From: Carallia brachiata
Taxonomy: Eukaryota > Streptophyta > Magnoliopsida > Malpighiales > Rhizophoraceae
Direction of reading: 5' to 3'
Assembly (NCBI GenBank): GCA_021464245.1
Contig: JADCRB010000114.1
Coordinates: 3,410,001-3,474,000, forward strand
DNA: 64,000 nt
Shown: piece by piece, positions 21,296 to 33,415 of the stretch
How the letters are laid out: each line of letters begins with the position of its first letter
How positions within the stretch are numbered: position 1 is the stretch's first letter
The notes under the pieces: generated by a model
Database searches by the model: none
Told to the model about the DNA's origin: nothing
The model's input: the letters and a program-made list of their open reading frames with translations, nothing else
Translations under genes and position numbers: made by a program

Positions 21296-24200
21296 AAGCT
21301 GCCCTGTGGAACTGGAAATGATGATTATGTTGGTTATGCTCTGTAATGAATCGATTGATACATTTTGCATTTTTAACTCTTCATTCTTATTGTTTAAATA
21401 TACGGCATTCTTTTTTAATCTTTTGTTTGTTTATACATATGTTTATTACTTATGATGTTTTGCAAAGTTGATTATGATTGGGTCCTAATTATGAGTGGTC
21501 GTTCTTAAACTGTGTGTACCCAAAAAAAAAAAAAAATTTTACCGAACAAAAAATATAGTTCTTAATATTTGAGTTTACGTTGATGGTGCCGAATGAGACC
21601 TAAAGAGGGGAGATGAATGGAAATGCAGTTTATGGACAGGTTGAAAGCCGAAGCACTCAAGATGAATATATTCTTTCCATTAGGTATTTTTTATATTGGT
21701 TTTTTTTTTTTTCGTGGTTCTCGAGTGAGTTGACCATGGGCCTTGTTTTGTTGCTATGTAAGCCAGAGGCCTTGTGGTATTGTTGCTATGGATTTTCGAG
21801 GCCTTGAGTCGTAAGAATTTTGACTTCAAAATAGTGGGCTTCGGTTGCCATGATAAGGCTTGTCGTGAATGAGAACAAATTATGGCCGGGAAAGGAATAG
21901 GGAGAGCCTTTCCTGGGTGTATAGTGATGATGTCTCGTAAGCCCAGGATCAAAATGTAGTTACTTCCCTGCGCTGGTTTAGGGCTTGACAACTGACATCC
22001 CTTCTGTGGGAACCTTTGATATTCTCATAACCCGGCGATGGAAAATGCTGTTTCTCTATTTCTTTCAGCTTAGGAAAATTGTATTCTATTTGTATTTAGA
22101 CTATAATTGGATACTAGTTTCACTACCTGTGCCATGCGTGAATGTTCTTATATTGTTGTTTTATATTTAACATTTTATTTAGAAGAAAATAGATATACAT
22201 AATATAATGTTGAGTGATATACAGGTTAATATTATATTTTATCTTATATAACTCTAATACAATGACATATCATAGGAATAAGATGAAAGATATCTTTTAA
22301 TTTCTCTGTTTTCTTTTTCGATTATAGATTGTGAGATTCATTTACAAAGAGGAAAAGCAAGTGAAGGTAATCTTTCACAACAATTGCTGGTATTAAGGCA
22401 GAGGAATTAAACCTTTTTTTATAGGTCAATCCTCTAATATGGTAAATGTATCCTAGCAAACAATTAATCTTTTTTTTCTTTTGGTCTACAAGGAGCCTTA
22501 TTGGGCAATTGAGAAGGGAAAAGTGAAATTATGTGAGATTTAAATCCCCCACCTATTAGTTGAGCGGCACTCCTCTCAATCAATTAAGCAAATACTCAAC
22601 CTCCACAAACAATTAATCTTATAACTTCAGGTGAAAGCTATTTGTTATATTAAGAAGAGAAAATAAAGAATTTTATAATTATTGGTGGTGATCGGACAGA
22701 AAAGTCACTTACTTTTGCGAATAACTAGGGACTTTCTTAGTATGTCTATGGTGTCTTTCTTGTTGGTCTTTTTGTCTCATCTTTCTCCAAGTTCACGTAG
22801 ATATCCTAGATCACAAGGGGCAACACCTTAGCATCGATAAAAAAATAATCCAATTTGTTTCCTAGACCTAGTCACATAACACAAGTTCACTTACAGTTGA
22901 AGAGCTACGAGATTTTATACCAAGGCTATATTCCTATCTTGCAACTTCAAGCTCTCCAACTTCAGTTTGTCAAAACTCCTAAAAAGATATTTTCGCAAAA
23001 TCCATAATTTTTTTTTGTAATTTTACGAATAAACAAACTTGTATAATAAAAAAAAAAAAGAAAAAAAGAAAGAACGAAAAATTAGAATATGAGCAACATA
23101 CATACCACGAATTTTGAACGGAGCAGCCACTGAACTGAGAGCTTTTTATTGCTCGGCATCATTCTTCAATGTAGCTTCCTTCACTGATCCTTGCTAATAA
23201 AGACTTTTAAGTGTCCAAGCGAAACTCTTTAATAAGTTGTTCTGAATGGCAAGAGAGGAGGGCTATTCAATCTAAACCACATTTAAAAAAAGAAAACTCA
23301 AAAGTCTTCGCACTCTAGTCTTCCATTAGGTTATCAATTTGATCAGCTACAGGTTCAAGAAACCCACACCATCACCATCCGCCAACATGAAAAATAATTG
23401 GTTAATTAATGCTAGCACAATTATACATCAAGATGAGAAGATTAAAAATTGAGCAATAAAACCCGAGAAACTTCAAAGAAATATGCCACTTGGGAAGCGC
23501 TCAAAATTTCAAAAACCCTAAAAAAATGAAAGAAGAGGTGTGTGTGTGTGTGTATTCTTTATTTTCTTTTTGTATTTTTTTCGCTTTCTTTGCATTTATT
23601 CCTTTTTTTTTTTTTCGCTTTTTCTGCACATCTGAAATTACAATCAAAGTTTCAATTTATTCTCCGCAAAGAGAGAGAGGGAGAGAGAGAGAGAGAGCAT
23701 AGAGCGTGTATGTATGTGTGTAATTCTTTAAGATATAGGCTGAACAAAATAGAGATTCAAAATATATAAATTATTTTTTCCATTTATATAAATAATTTTA
23801 TTGTTTAGTTTTAATTTTTTCAATAATATTTTTATGAATTCAGTAATTGAAATATAAAAGATTGACTATTTTAAATAGTAGGAAAAAAAAAAGACAATTA
23901 AAGTTCTATTGTGTGCATAACATTTGGGAAAAGTGAGTATATCATATTATTATCAACATTATATTTAGGAAGCTGGAGAATTTTCTCTCAGTTTTCCCTT
24001 ATGTTTAGCATAATTTTATTGCAAAATTTAATGGCCATTTTCAATTTTGGAAAATGAATTATAATTACATATATATTAACTTCTTTCACTCATACTCTCC
24101 CTTTCTCTTATTGTGCACAATTATATTAAGCAGTTATATTTGGTAATAAATAACCTAATATATTCTCTTATTTAATTATAATCAATTAATTCTTTCAACC

Positions 24201-24509
24201 CATTTTGATTTAACAATTGTTATTAAACCCTTTTAATTCCTTAAAATCTCCTTGCTTGACTACTGATCAATTGTAAATCAAATGTTCAAGGCTATGCTCT
24301 TGCTTTGGAAATGACTGCAAGGTAAATCCAAGCAAGGTAACTAACGAACTTTTTTTTAAAAAAAATTATTCTGCGCATTTTGAAGTTTTTGGTGTTATCT
24401 ATATATTGGTGCGTTCTTTATCTCATGTCATCTTCTTTCCCCTTTTTCTGTTTCTTTTTTTTTTTTTTGTTTCAGCCTGGAGGGCTTCCGTAGACTATTG
24501 TCAAAGGGC
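21296..24509. other. Intergenic
   Basis: The first ~150 bases are the likely 3' untranslated region of the NHL gene. The segment 21600-22140 is less AT-rich but has no frame matching a known family. A short GT run lies at 23539-23553 and a GA run at 23670-23697. Otherwise AT-rich sequence with nothing further supported. Confidence 0.45.
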
Positions 24510-25600
24510 AAGTCATGATCTCGCCCGATTTTTTTCTTTTACTAAAGGGAGAAATGTATTAATATTCAAATTCGTACATAAATCCCATGTGAAGGCGTCA
24601 GAGAGACTTGCAAAAGGCAAGCGTACAAATTAGCAAAAGTTTACAACTGATATAGTCTCAATGACCATTACTTAACTGAACATAAAGTCCTTTTTGACAA
24701 ATTCCCCTTACAAGGAAAGAAACCAAATTAAGGACAAGCTTACGTAAACCTAAGATTCCAGACAGATCTACCTCATTTAGATCAAACTGTTTATAACAGC
24801 ACATACCGTACTTCGGTGAACACATGATGAAAATCGATTGGGTATACCTGACAATGATTCCTCACAGTGCTAAACTACGAAAAAAAACAATAAAATACGT
24901 ACAAACATAACAAAACCACCATTCCAAAACACATCATCCAAACCCACCATAACACTCATTCCAAAATAAATCCAATATAGCCAATCCCATCAAAACCAGA
25001 GGCAACAGTGGCAGGCGGAGGTAGTGGTGGCGGCAACTTCGATGGAGAGCTCGGCAATGGGAGCATCGACGCTACCCTTTCTAGCGGCATGTGCAGTAGC
25101 GACACAAGTAATAGAGGCTACGTCGGCGGTGATGGCAGCAACAACAAGGGCAACGCAGGTCGTGGCAGAAGAAATTTCTATGGCGGCACCACCGACAACC
25201 TGAACAATAGCAGCACCAGTAGTAGAGACTACGTTGACAGCTCCGGCAATGACCTCTCCAATTACATGCGAGGGCTTCGGGGCAGCGATAGTAATAGCTG
25301 CTGGCATAGCGATGCCGACGTTGGAAAAGAAGGTAGAGACATTGAAAGTGACGGCTATTGTGAGGGGAGTACGGATTTGGTGACAAGAGGACAATGAGTG
25401 TCCTTATTAAGGCTAGATCTAAAGAAAAAACACACTAGAAAAGCATAAAAGTGGGAGAAGAGAGGGGGAAGAAGAGGGGAAGGGTGGAGAGGGAAGGGAA
25501 GAAGGTGGCTACAAAAACCCTAGGAAGAAAAGAAACCCTAGGAGTGGAAGCAAAGGTTAGAGAGAGAGAGAAGAAGTCCTTGACCGACCTAATGGAATTT
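24510..25600 (-). mobile_element. Candidate retroposon or lncRNA-like unit with pyrimidine-rich leader
   Basis: Read on the minus strand, the unit starts with a pyrimidine-rich leader (25600-25440) containing two CTAGGGTTT-type telo-box motifs (25551-25515). It then has a GC-richer body (25394-24990) and ends in an A-rich tail (AGTAAAAGAAAAAAA, plus-strand positions 24531-24545). The body has long frames on both strands: on the minus strand an alanine/valine/threonine-rich frame without a clear ATG, on the plus strand a glycine/serine-rich frame (25008-25397) beginning at GTG. Neither shows a known domain, and GC-rich low-complexity sequence gives such frames by chance. A leader, body and A-tail suggest insertion of a reverse-transcribed RNA. 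A similar layout occurs at 49540-50150. Confidence 0.3.
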
Positions 25601-27470
25601 ATTTTAAAACTATGTTCTCCCCCGATTATTTATGTAAGAAATCTAATTTCTTATGTTTGGCCGTAGTCTTCTTTGTTTTATTTTTTTTTTCTGATTATAT
25701 CATGTTAATAATAATCTTCAATCATGACATAGCAAAAAATGGGCTTGAACATATTTAACACTGTTTCCGACTCAAAATTATGTATGGGAATGACTATCTA
25801 GGCAGTAATGCATGATGCAATTTATGATGCTTCGTCATGCATGATGCACGATGCATATCTAATAGTGTTGTCAAATTATTGCTAGAGACATGTGAAGTTC
25901 GGATATTAACCACCTATAATGTTTCACCGTCTCAGTAGTAATCATTAATTAGTGTACAGACCACTTTCTTGTCTTTTTTAGACCGCACTTTCTTTTGTCT
26001 CTGACTCTTTTGCCAGTGTGAACATAATTAATCCATCCCCAACAAAGCTTACAGTTGAGAGAGACACGAAGGTAATATGGCAGCAAAGTCGATACTCAAG
26101 CGATAGCCTTTTTTGGGACTTTTCATAAAGTCTCATTTAATCATGGTCTCTTTCTACTAATGGTGCACCGTGCCATATGAAATTAGATAATAGTTCATTT
26201 TTTCTGAAGATATTATGGTTACCAAGGAGCTTCTCAATTTGGTTTTCTTGACTTGCCACAACCGTATTTTATATTACTAAAGATTACTTTTAATGATAAA
26301 TAAAAGATTACTGAAACGTTATCCATTAATTCTATTCTACGTAGCAGTGATTGCATGTTTAACTTTCTAAGTTCCAGTATAACATGCGGTCAATTTCACC
26401 GTCTACATGAGCTTCAGAGCAATGGATCTTTCTTGGAGGGGAATGCTAGTGGATTTCTCCTTTTTCATTCAAATGAAGTATGTGATCATTTAAATTTATA
26501 CACCATGCATAAATTAGCCTAAACAAAACCGTAGATCAAAACCAATGAAAATATCCCGTGAAATGAAATAGTAAAAAATAATAGTAACAAGCAGCGCAAA
26601 GCACGTTATTCGAGTAATTTATGTCATAGAAGAACATGTTATGCCGTAACATACGACAAGTTCTGTTTTTGTTATTTATGTTATGAGTAATACTAAATAT
26701 CTAAAAAATCGTATTATTAAATATTCTGAAATGTATGATTATGGAAAAAAAATTATTATTATTTTTTCTTTTTCTGATTTAACGGTATTAAAAAAATTAA
26801 TAATTTTTTTCATAATTAAATATTTCGGGATGTTCCATGACACGATTTTCGGAATGTTTAGTATTATTCTTATGTTATAAGTTTTCAATGAGTGAATAGA
26901 TATAGCAGCTAATACATTAAAATAGCAATTGATTTACAAAAAAAGATAACATTTGATACAATTTAATAAATGTCCACGCATTTGACCATAAAAGAAATGT
27001 CCACGCATCGTTAACAAGACTATTAATATGGCACTTATTAATACTTAGTAACGGAAAATAATATGGGCAACGTTAAGATCGCCTTTTTATCTAAAAATGG
27101 TGCGCGTGCCTTCAAATTTGGGCTCTTGTATTAAGGCATAAGCATAAAGAGATTAATTTGAAAGAAAAAAGTTTGTCTAAAATGAAAGTGTTTGGAAGAG
27201 TTTTTAAAATGCAATTAACAAAGAATCTTTTGTAAATATATGGATTCATTATGTAACAAAAATAATAATAATTTTTTTTATTATATTTGTAATCAAGACA
27301 ATTATACAATAAATTTATACAGTTATCTTATAAAAATTTCTCTAATAAATTCTTTTAGCCGCATAATGGAACCCTAATTTGAAAGTTGGAATCTATTTGT
27401 TATTCACTAATTATATTTGTTTTTTTCTTTTTGGGTAGAGGTAATTGATGGCTTTAATTAATATTGAAGA
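25601..27470. other. Intergenic, AT-rich
   Basis: No recognisable gene. Around 25805-25856 there is a cluster of ATGCATGAT/GATGCA-type repeats (RY-like, short imperfect direct and inverted copies). The remainder is AT-rich without structure I can defend. Confidence 0.4.
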
Positions 27471-27473
27471 CAG

Positions 27474-27737
27474 GTGATTCTCAAAGGTCGTCGTTGGTCC
27501 GTCATTCATAGTAGTCATTATCATAAACAGAAAAAGCAAGCTGCTTGGGAGAAACAGGCTCCATTTCTCTCTCATCTCAATCAACTTAAAAAAGAAGTCT
27601 GTGGCTCCTTTATTTTAGAAGGGCCACATCGCTCCCTAGCTGCCCTCTATCACTTTAAGATCACATTCATTATCCAAGCCGGTAGCGTGTGGTCCGGTAA
27701 GGGTGTTTCATACGACTTGCATATGTTAAGCAGATAG
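27474..27737 (+). other. Unidentified exon-like open frame
   Basis: An 87-codon frame follows an acceptor-like sequence (gaagacag at 27466-27473) and starts at GTG, not ATG. The peptide has ordinary globular composition (for example GRRWSVIHSSHYHKQKKQ and RSLAALYHFKITFIIQ), unlike the low-complexity frames nearby. After a stop at 27735, a second stretch at ~27770-27955 (containing YMHGGDNREEKDLKNLSLRR) also looks protein-like, as if a frame had been broken. I do not recognise the family. It may be a pseudogene fragment or inserted organellar or retrotransposed sequence. Confidence 0.2.
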
Positions 27738-27959
27738 GCCAAAAGTTTTTAATCGCTTGAGTATTACCTATGCGATAAGCTTCTTTCTACTTTAACTTAT
27801 ATGCATGGAGGAGATAATCGGGAAGAAAAGGATCTCAAAAACCTTTCCCTTCGACGTTATGATCCTAACATTGAATTTTTCACACATCTGTTAGCTTTTT
27901 CGCCAGAGAAAAAATTGATAGCACAAGAAAGAGATGATTCTCTGCATTTAAATTGATTG

Positions 27960-30589
27960 CACGGGATTTCTTTATGTTTCTAGAAATTAAGTGTTTTTGT
28001 TTTTAACGCAATAAATATAAGAAGAGTTGAAAAGGAGAAGCTTGCTCTTTTGACCGATCACAAAGGATCATATCCGTTAATCCCAAAAAAAAAAAAAAAA
28101 AAGGATCGTATCCTATAATATTGACTTTTCCTCGAGCCTAACTGGAGCGCTAATCGGATTTTTTAAAGACGGTTGGGGTTGGTAATTGAATGAACCAGGA
28201 TGAGGAGGGGAAAAGCTGAGCAAAGAAGATAGGAGAGAGAAAGAGAAAGGAGATCATTTTAGCTTTAGAAATTCTTATTTAATTTTATTTTTAATTTTTG
28301 TAGCTTGAATTAAATATCACGTAGACAAGCTATGTAACGAATTTTATAAAACGTAGGCATGTCACATGTATAAGTTGACAAAATTCATTAGCATATGTTA
28401 ACGATAGGCTAAATTTATTAGAAAAAATTTATACGATGATTATACGATTCCTTTTTAAGAATTAGATTATATTTATTAAAGCATACAAAGTCGCTGAGTT
28501 ATTTGTTTACTAACAATAAGTTTACTTTACATTTCAATATCTATGATTTGAATTATGATTTCAGACAAAGCCCGACTCTATTCCACATGCCTTGAACAAT
28601 AGTTTTTATTGATTGCAATTATGTGAACATTGGATACTTGAAAGGAGATGGTGGCCATGGTTCTTCAAGAATTATAGATGATAGGGATGTTAAAATGATC
28701 GAAAAATTCAGTTAGTTGGCAAAACAAAACCAAAATGTTAATTAACTGAAATGGTTATAAGTAGTTATCCAAATTATATACATATATACATATATAGGTT
28801 CGGCTATGTTTTTCGATTTTAGGAAATCACATATAAACAAACTGAATCGAAATTTTATTTTACATGTATATCTTTTTTCATTCTAATAATGTTACAAAAT
28901 ATTAATGATACAATTATTAATAAAATATAAATGTTAACTTAATTATTATTATATCATAAATAATCACTTATTTATTATATATATAATGATAATTATAATT
29001 TTTTTTTCTAAATACATCAAAAAAAAGTTATATTTAAATTAGAATTCTAAAATATTTCTTATTAAAATCAATTACCTGAAACTTAAATGAAATTTAAGGT
29101 TAACTGAGTTGGAATGGTACTATATTTCAGTTTGAATTTAAATTTTCATTTAGCATAATAAGTTTTTTAGTTTTTAGTTTTTATTTTTTCAATTTTCATG
29201 GATGAGTATGATTAACCATACCATAAACACTGCTAATAAATCACAAATTCAGATTAAACATCTTATCAAGCAGAATCATTCTACGGGTTAGAAGGCATCT
29301 ATTGGATTTCTGTTGGAGCCGAGCTGTCCTCAAGCGCAGTAAGTACAATCAAAAGGATCCGATTCAAGAAATCGCAGTTGGCCCATACATAAAATCTGAT
29401 GGGCCAACCGCAGTGGTCTTGAGAATAAAAGTATCAAAAAGTTGTATTAGGTTGGGTTTAGGTTAGATCATTTTTAGTTTAGATAATTTTCAGTTGGATT
29501 AATTTTGGTTCACGTTATATTTAGTTTGGGTTTGGGTTAGATAGTTTCTGGTTCAAGTTAGATTCGCTTCGAATTCAAACTGGGCAGTTATTCTTTAAGT
29601 CGTTTTTCACTAAAGTAAAATATTTCAATTAAATTTAAAACTCATTAGTATAATGAACTAAATATTTAAATATAACTTTTTTTTGTCATATATATATATT
29701 CTATGAAAAAGGTACTAATTAATGTTTGAAAAAAATAAGTCAAACTTAAACGTTAAAAAGTTAAAAAGCTTTCACTCTTTTATCTTTTTCTTAATCTAAT
29801 GAATGATCCAAATCTAATCCGAATTTTTTGGATCATTTTAGGGTTCAACTCACTTATATATTTGGGTTGAAAAGGCGATTCCTAACTCAATTTTTTTAAG
29901 TAGGTTCAGTTGGAGGTTATCAGATTAAATTTCTTCTTGATACCTCTAGTTGAGAACACTGAACCAGAATGCCCACAATCCCATCTGTTTGATCTTTTTT
30001 CTTTTAACTTTTTGCTTATGGAGTTATTTTTTATTAACCATAATTTTATATTCTTTCTACTTATTTTTTCTTTCTTTTTAATTTATTTTTGGTTTCTAGA
30101 GGTAGTATCTGTTGGATTATTGAGAAAATGGACGAGAATTTTGAGATTGGGGGCTTTAACCACATCAATGGGTAATGGGATCAAAGCAGCAGGACTCAGC
30201 CAAGGAACCAAGTCCAAATATTTGGACGTCTTGCTTTGCTTTACTCTTGTTCTCCCAGTTGTTATAACGGGCTGTCAACTTCTTTCTGTTATTAGTATTA
30301 CCATTTTACTTTTTTTTTGGTCTCTTTTTGGTATTCTTGAACGGATTTAGATGTTTAGGAGGTGAACTTTATTTTGAACCAAATATTTCACAAATTAGGG
30401 GGAAAAAAATTGTACCTAGAGAACCTCGATTAGGATTTGATCATTTGGGATATTTGTGGATCTAAAATAGTTGTTTTGATTTTTTCCCTGTGGGTGTTCT
30501 CATTTGGATTTGACATTTTAATTTATCATTCAACTCAGGCTTCCTAATAACTAAACCTCGGGATTTCAAACCAAGCATAGAGCACATTC

Positions 30590-30626
<37 letters not shown>

Positions 30627-32990
30627 CCAAGTGGAGTAGTTAGAATTTTGTTTCTTTCCTTAGTTTTTTCGGCTAATTAAAAAGAATTCCCTAAAACCCC
30701 TCTGAGATTAGTCCTCCAGGAATAGATGTTACTTGACAAACATGTCCACTACCAAAGCTGTCACCAAATGCAGTCTTGGTTCATCCCCTCCCCCACCCCA
30801 AACGAAAAGTCATGAAATGTGCAAGAGAACCAAAGCAGATCAATAATTGCATAATATATTTCATTCTCTGTAGGAAAGCAAGTAGGTGCCTAGGCAGTAC
30901 TTTAAAAGAAATGGTGGATTAAAAGGAGGGTGACTTTAAAGGGGGGACATTAACCATTATAAGAAGCCATGGACAAAAAAACTTTGAAAAAGAGCTAATG
31001 CTTTGACATTTATATAGATTTTCTGCAAATGCTTTACAACTATGTAACTATATGCAAGTCTTGAAAGGAGCCTTCACCATCTTTACATGCAACTGCGCAT
31101 GGCTAGTTGTGGACAAGAAAAGCCTCTCTTTATGGGATTCAATGTTTTTAATTACTCCGGTAATGCGTCCTCTTTCCTTTTCTTTTATTTGAACTTGGTG
31201 GTCTATTCATCTAAAAGTCAAGCCCAAATAATTGACGATCTCTAAATTCTGACTTAATTCAAGTTCCCACACTTTGGCTAGACGACAATGGCCACAACAT
31301 AAATCTGTTGACTTGTAAATTATGAACGTTCGACTCGTAAGAAGGTAGTTGGCGCTCTCATTTGTATCCATTTTCCTCTAGCATTTTATTGGCATTATGG
31401 AGGGGAAAAAGAAATAAAAGTGAAGTTAAGAACACAAAAAGTAATTTTTGATTTTTGATTTTTTTTTTTAGCATAAAGATATAAAAGAAAAAAAAAAAAG
31501 AAAGTAATCTCATCCATTAACGGGGCTATAACTATTTGTCCCGTTGGAGAAGAAGAAGCACAATTATATGTTATTATTTATTATCTTTTGTTCTCCTGAT
31601 TTATATTCACTTGCCGTAATGTTGACGGTGTAAATTGGATTGATATTTTCGATCAAGTCCTGGGCTGGACAATTCTGTTTCTTGCTAATAGATTAAATAT
31701 TTCCACACAGTGATAAGAACTTGATTCTAATCATATATTGATATCACAGTCAAAGTAATGAGTTCAATTTCTTTATAAAACATGTATAAATGATCATGTC
31801 TAGATATGTTATTTAGTTTAATAAAGTAAAAGGTTTTGGGGCAAATTTTGATGACCAACTTATTTGTCGATTCTGACAAATATATCCATTTACACCAATA
31901 TCGATCAATTGCAAATAATTATCGAAACATATTAATTTTTGTGGATCAATCTTTAACATATTAAGAATATTATCCAACCAATCGCAATAAAAAAATGACC
32001 TAGCAATTCGTAACAAAATTAGACATAGTTTTTTTTTTTTTTTTTGATATTGAAAAGCATTTAAAGTTCAAAATATATACTACAACTAAAAGAAGATAGA
32101 TTTGAAAATGATAGAAATCAAACTTTGGATGCCAAATTTTTTAACTGCCCTACGCAATCAATCCTTAAAGTTCCTCATTTTTTTAAAAAATTATTTTTAT
32201 AATTGAGCCACACTTTTTTTAGTCACAGGTCATTCAAATCTGACTATCGTAAAGCTGCAAGGTTGTGGAAAGTATCTAAGTCATCCCTTCATGAGCCTAA
32301 ATTTGACTCATGACCCTCTTTAATCTACATGCATGAACAAGTCACTGGCATGTCTCGACTCAGCTGTATTCTTCCCCTCCCCTATTCAATAAATGTCAGT
32401 GAGTTGCTCAAGGCCGAGGGGTCCTGCTTTCGGGCAACATTAATTCCATTTGGCAGGCACGCGTACCCATTATCGTGGTGCATCCTTCAAAATCATAATC
32501 ATAAATTCTTTACACGCTTGGCATTGAATATGAAACTTCAACAAGCGTAATTTTAATACGATTGGTTGCTACATTCTAATAAGACCTCATGGTCTTGAGT
32601 TTGAGTATAATAACTCTAATTTTATTTCCTGATTTTTCAACTTCTGTTCTTAAAAAAGAAGAAAAAAAAGTCCAAAAAACCAACAAATGACCCCGGACCA
32701 CGTTTCCATTTGTAATTATGTATTCACTTTCGCCTCTTCAATCCCTTTCGTAACGTCTGAGAGGGATTCTGACAGGAGTCGACCTAAAATGTCCCATTTA
32801 CACATAAGCAGTATTCATATGTTCCCCATAACAAAGGCATCTGGGGCACATGGGATTCAAATGTGACCGTAGAATTAGGCACATCCGACCAACGACTAGC
32901 TCCAATGGACATTCATGTTTATATCCCATTAATAGATTGTATTAAAATGAAAAAAGTTGGTAGTCATACCATTTAGTAGTCAAATAATTT
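27960..32990. other. Intergenic, AT-rich, with simple repeats
   Basis: No recognisable gene. It includes an A-run at 28085, A/T-rich blocks at 28750-29200, an (AAT)n microsatellite at about 30590-30624, and poly-T at 32031. A 146-codon frame at 29910-30350 is phenylalanine/leucine-rich from T-runs and starts at TTG; it is not accepted as a gene. A TTGAGTTTGAGT motif near 32598 could be a SINE B-box remnant. Confidence 0.4.
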
Positions 32991-33170
32991 TCAAACTCAT
33001 ATTTTATATAATAAAAAATATATTTTGTATAATTACAATAATAAAAAATGATACAAAATAATATTACCGTTTTAACGACTCAGACTCATATTTTTTACAA
33101 TAAAAATATATTTTTTACAACTGTAATAATAAAAAATGATACAAAATAATACTATCGTTTTAACGATTCA
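32990..33170. repeat. Short tandem duplication, ~87-base unit
   Basis: Two adjacent copies share cagactcatatttt at their starts and the block aataataaaaaatgatac (at 33037 and 33124), followed by cgttttaacga. The copies differ by scattered substitutions. A third, decayed start (ttcatattttttaa) follows at ~33167. Confidence 0.65.
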
Positions 33171-33368
33171 TATTTTTTAACTATAATTATAAAAAAATAT
33201 ACTTTTTATTACACAAATTAAACAGCGTCTAAATATTGTATAATAACCCATGTTTGGCAACATAATAAAATCCAGTACTTGTATTTATGGTATTCCAAGA
33301 CAAATCCAACATTCTTTCTAGTGGTGGAGGCTCGACCCTCTAGGTGGGGACCGATTCCCTAGATCGGC

Positions 33369-33415
33369 ACACGTGTTGATAGCTCTTTCCTGTATCACAA
33401 GTAGGTGACACGTGT
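33369..33415. promoter_or_regulatory. Paired perfect G-box/ABRE palindromes
   Basis: ACACGTGT occurs at 33369-33376 and again at 33408-33415, 39 bases apart, in a locally GC-richer segment (33300-33500). Paired ACGT-core boxes are the usual arrangement of abscisic-acid-responsive promoters. No gene start was recognised nearby, so the target, if any, is unknown. Confidence 0.4.

Noticed and set aside
25008..25397. 129-codon glycine/serine-rich plus-strand frame
   Set aside because: Begins at GTG, overlaps an equally long minus-strand frame, and is explained by GC-rich low-complexity sequence.
29910..30350. 146-codon plus-strand frame
   Set aside because: Starts at TTG and is dominated by Phe/Leu/Ile from T-runs; no domain.
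30590..30624. Regular short repeats considered as a CRISPR array
   Set aside because: Simple (AAT)n microsatellite; no repeat-spacer structure, and this is plant nuclear DNA.
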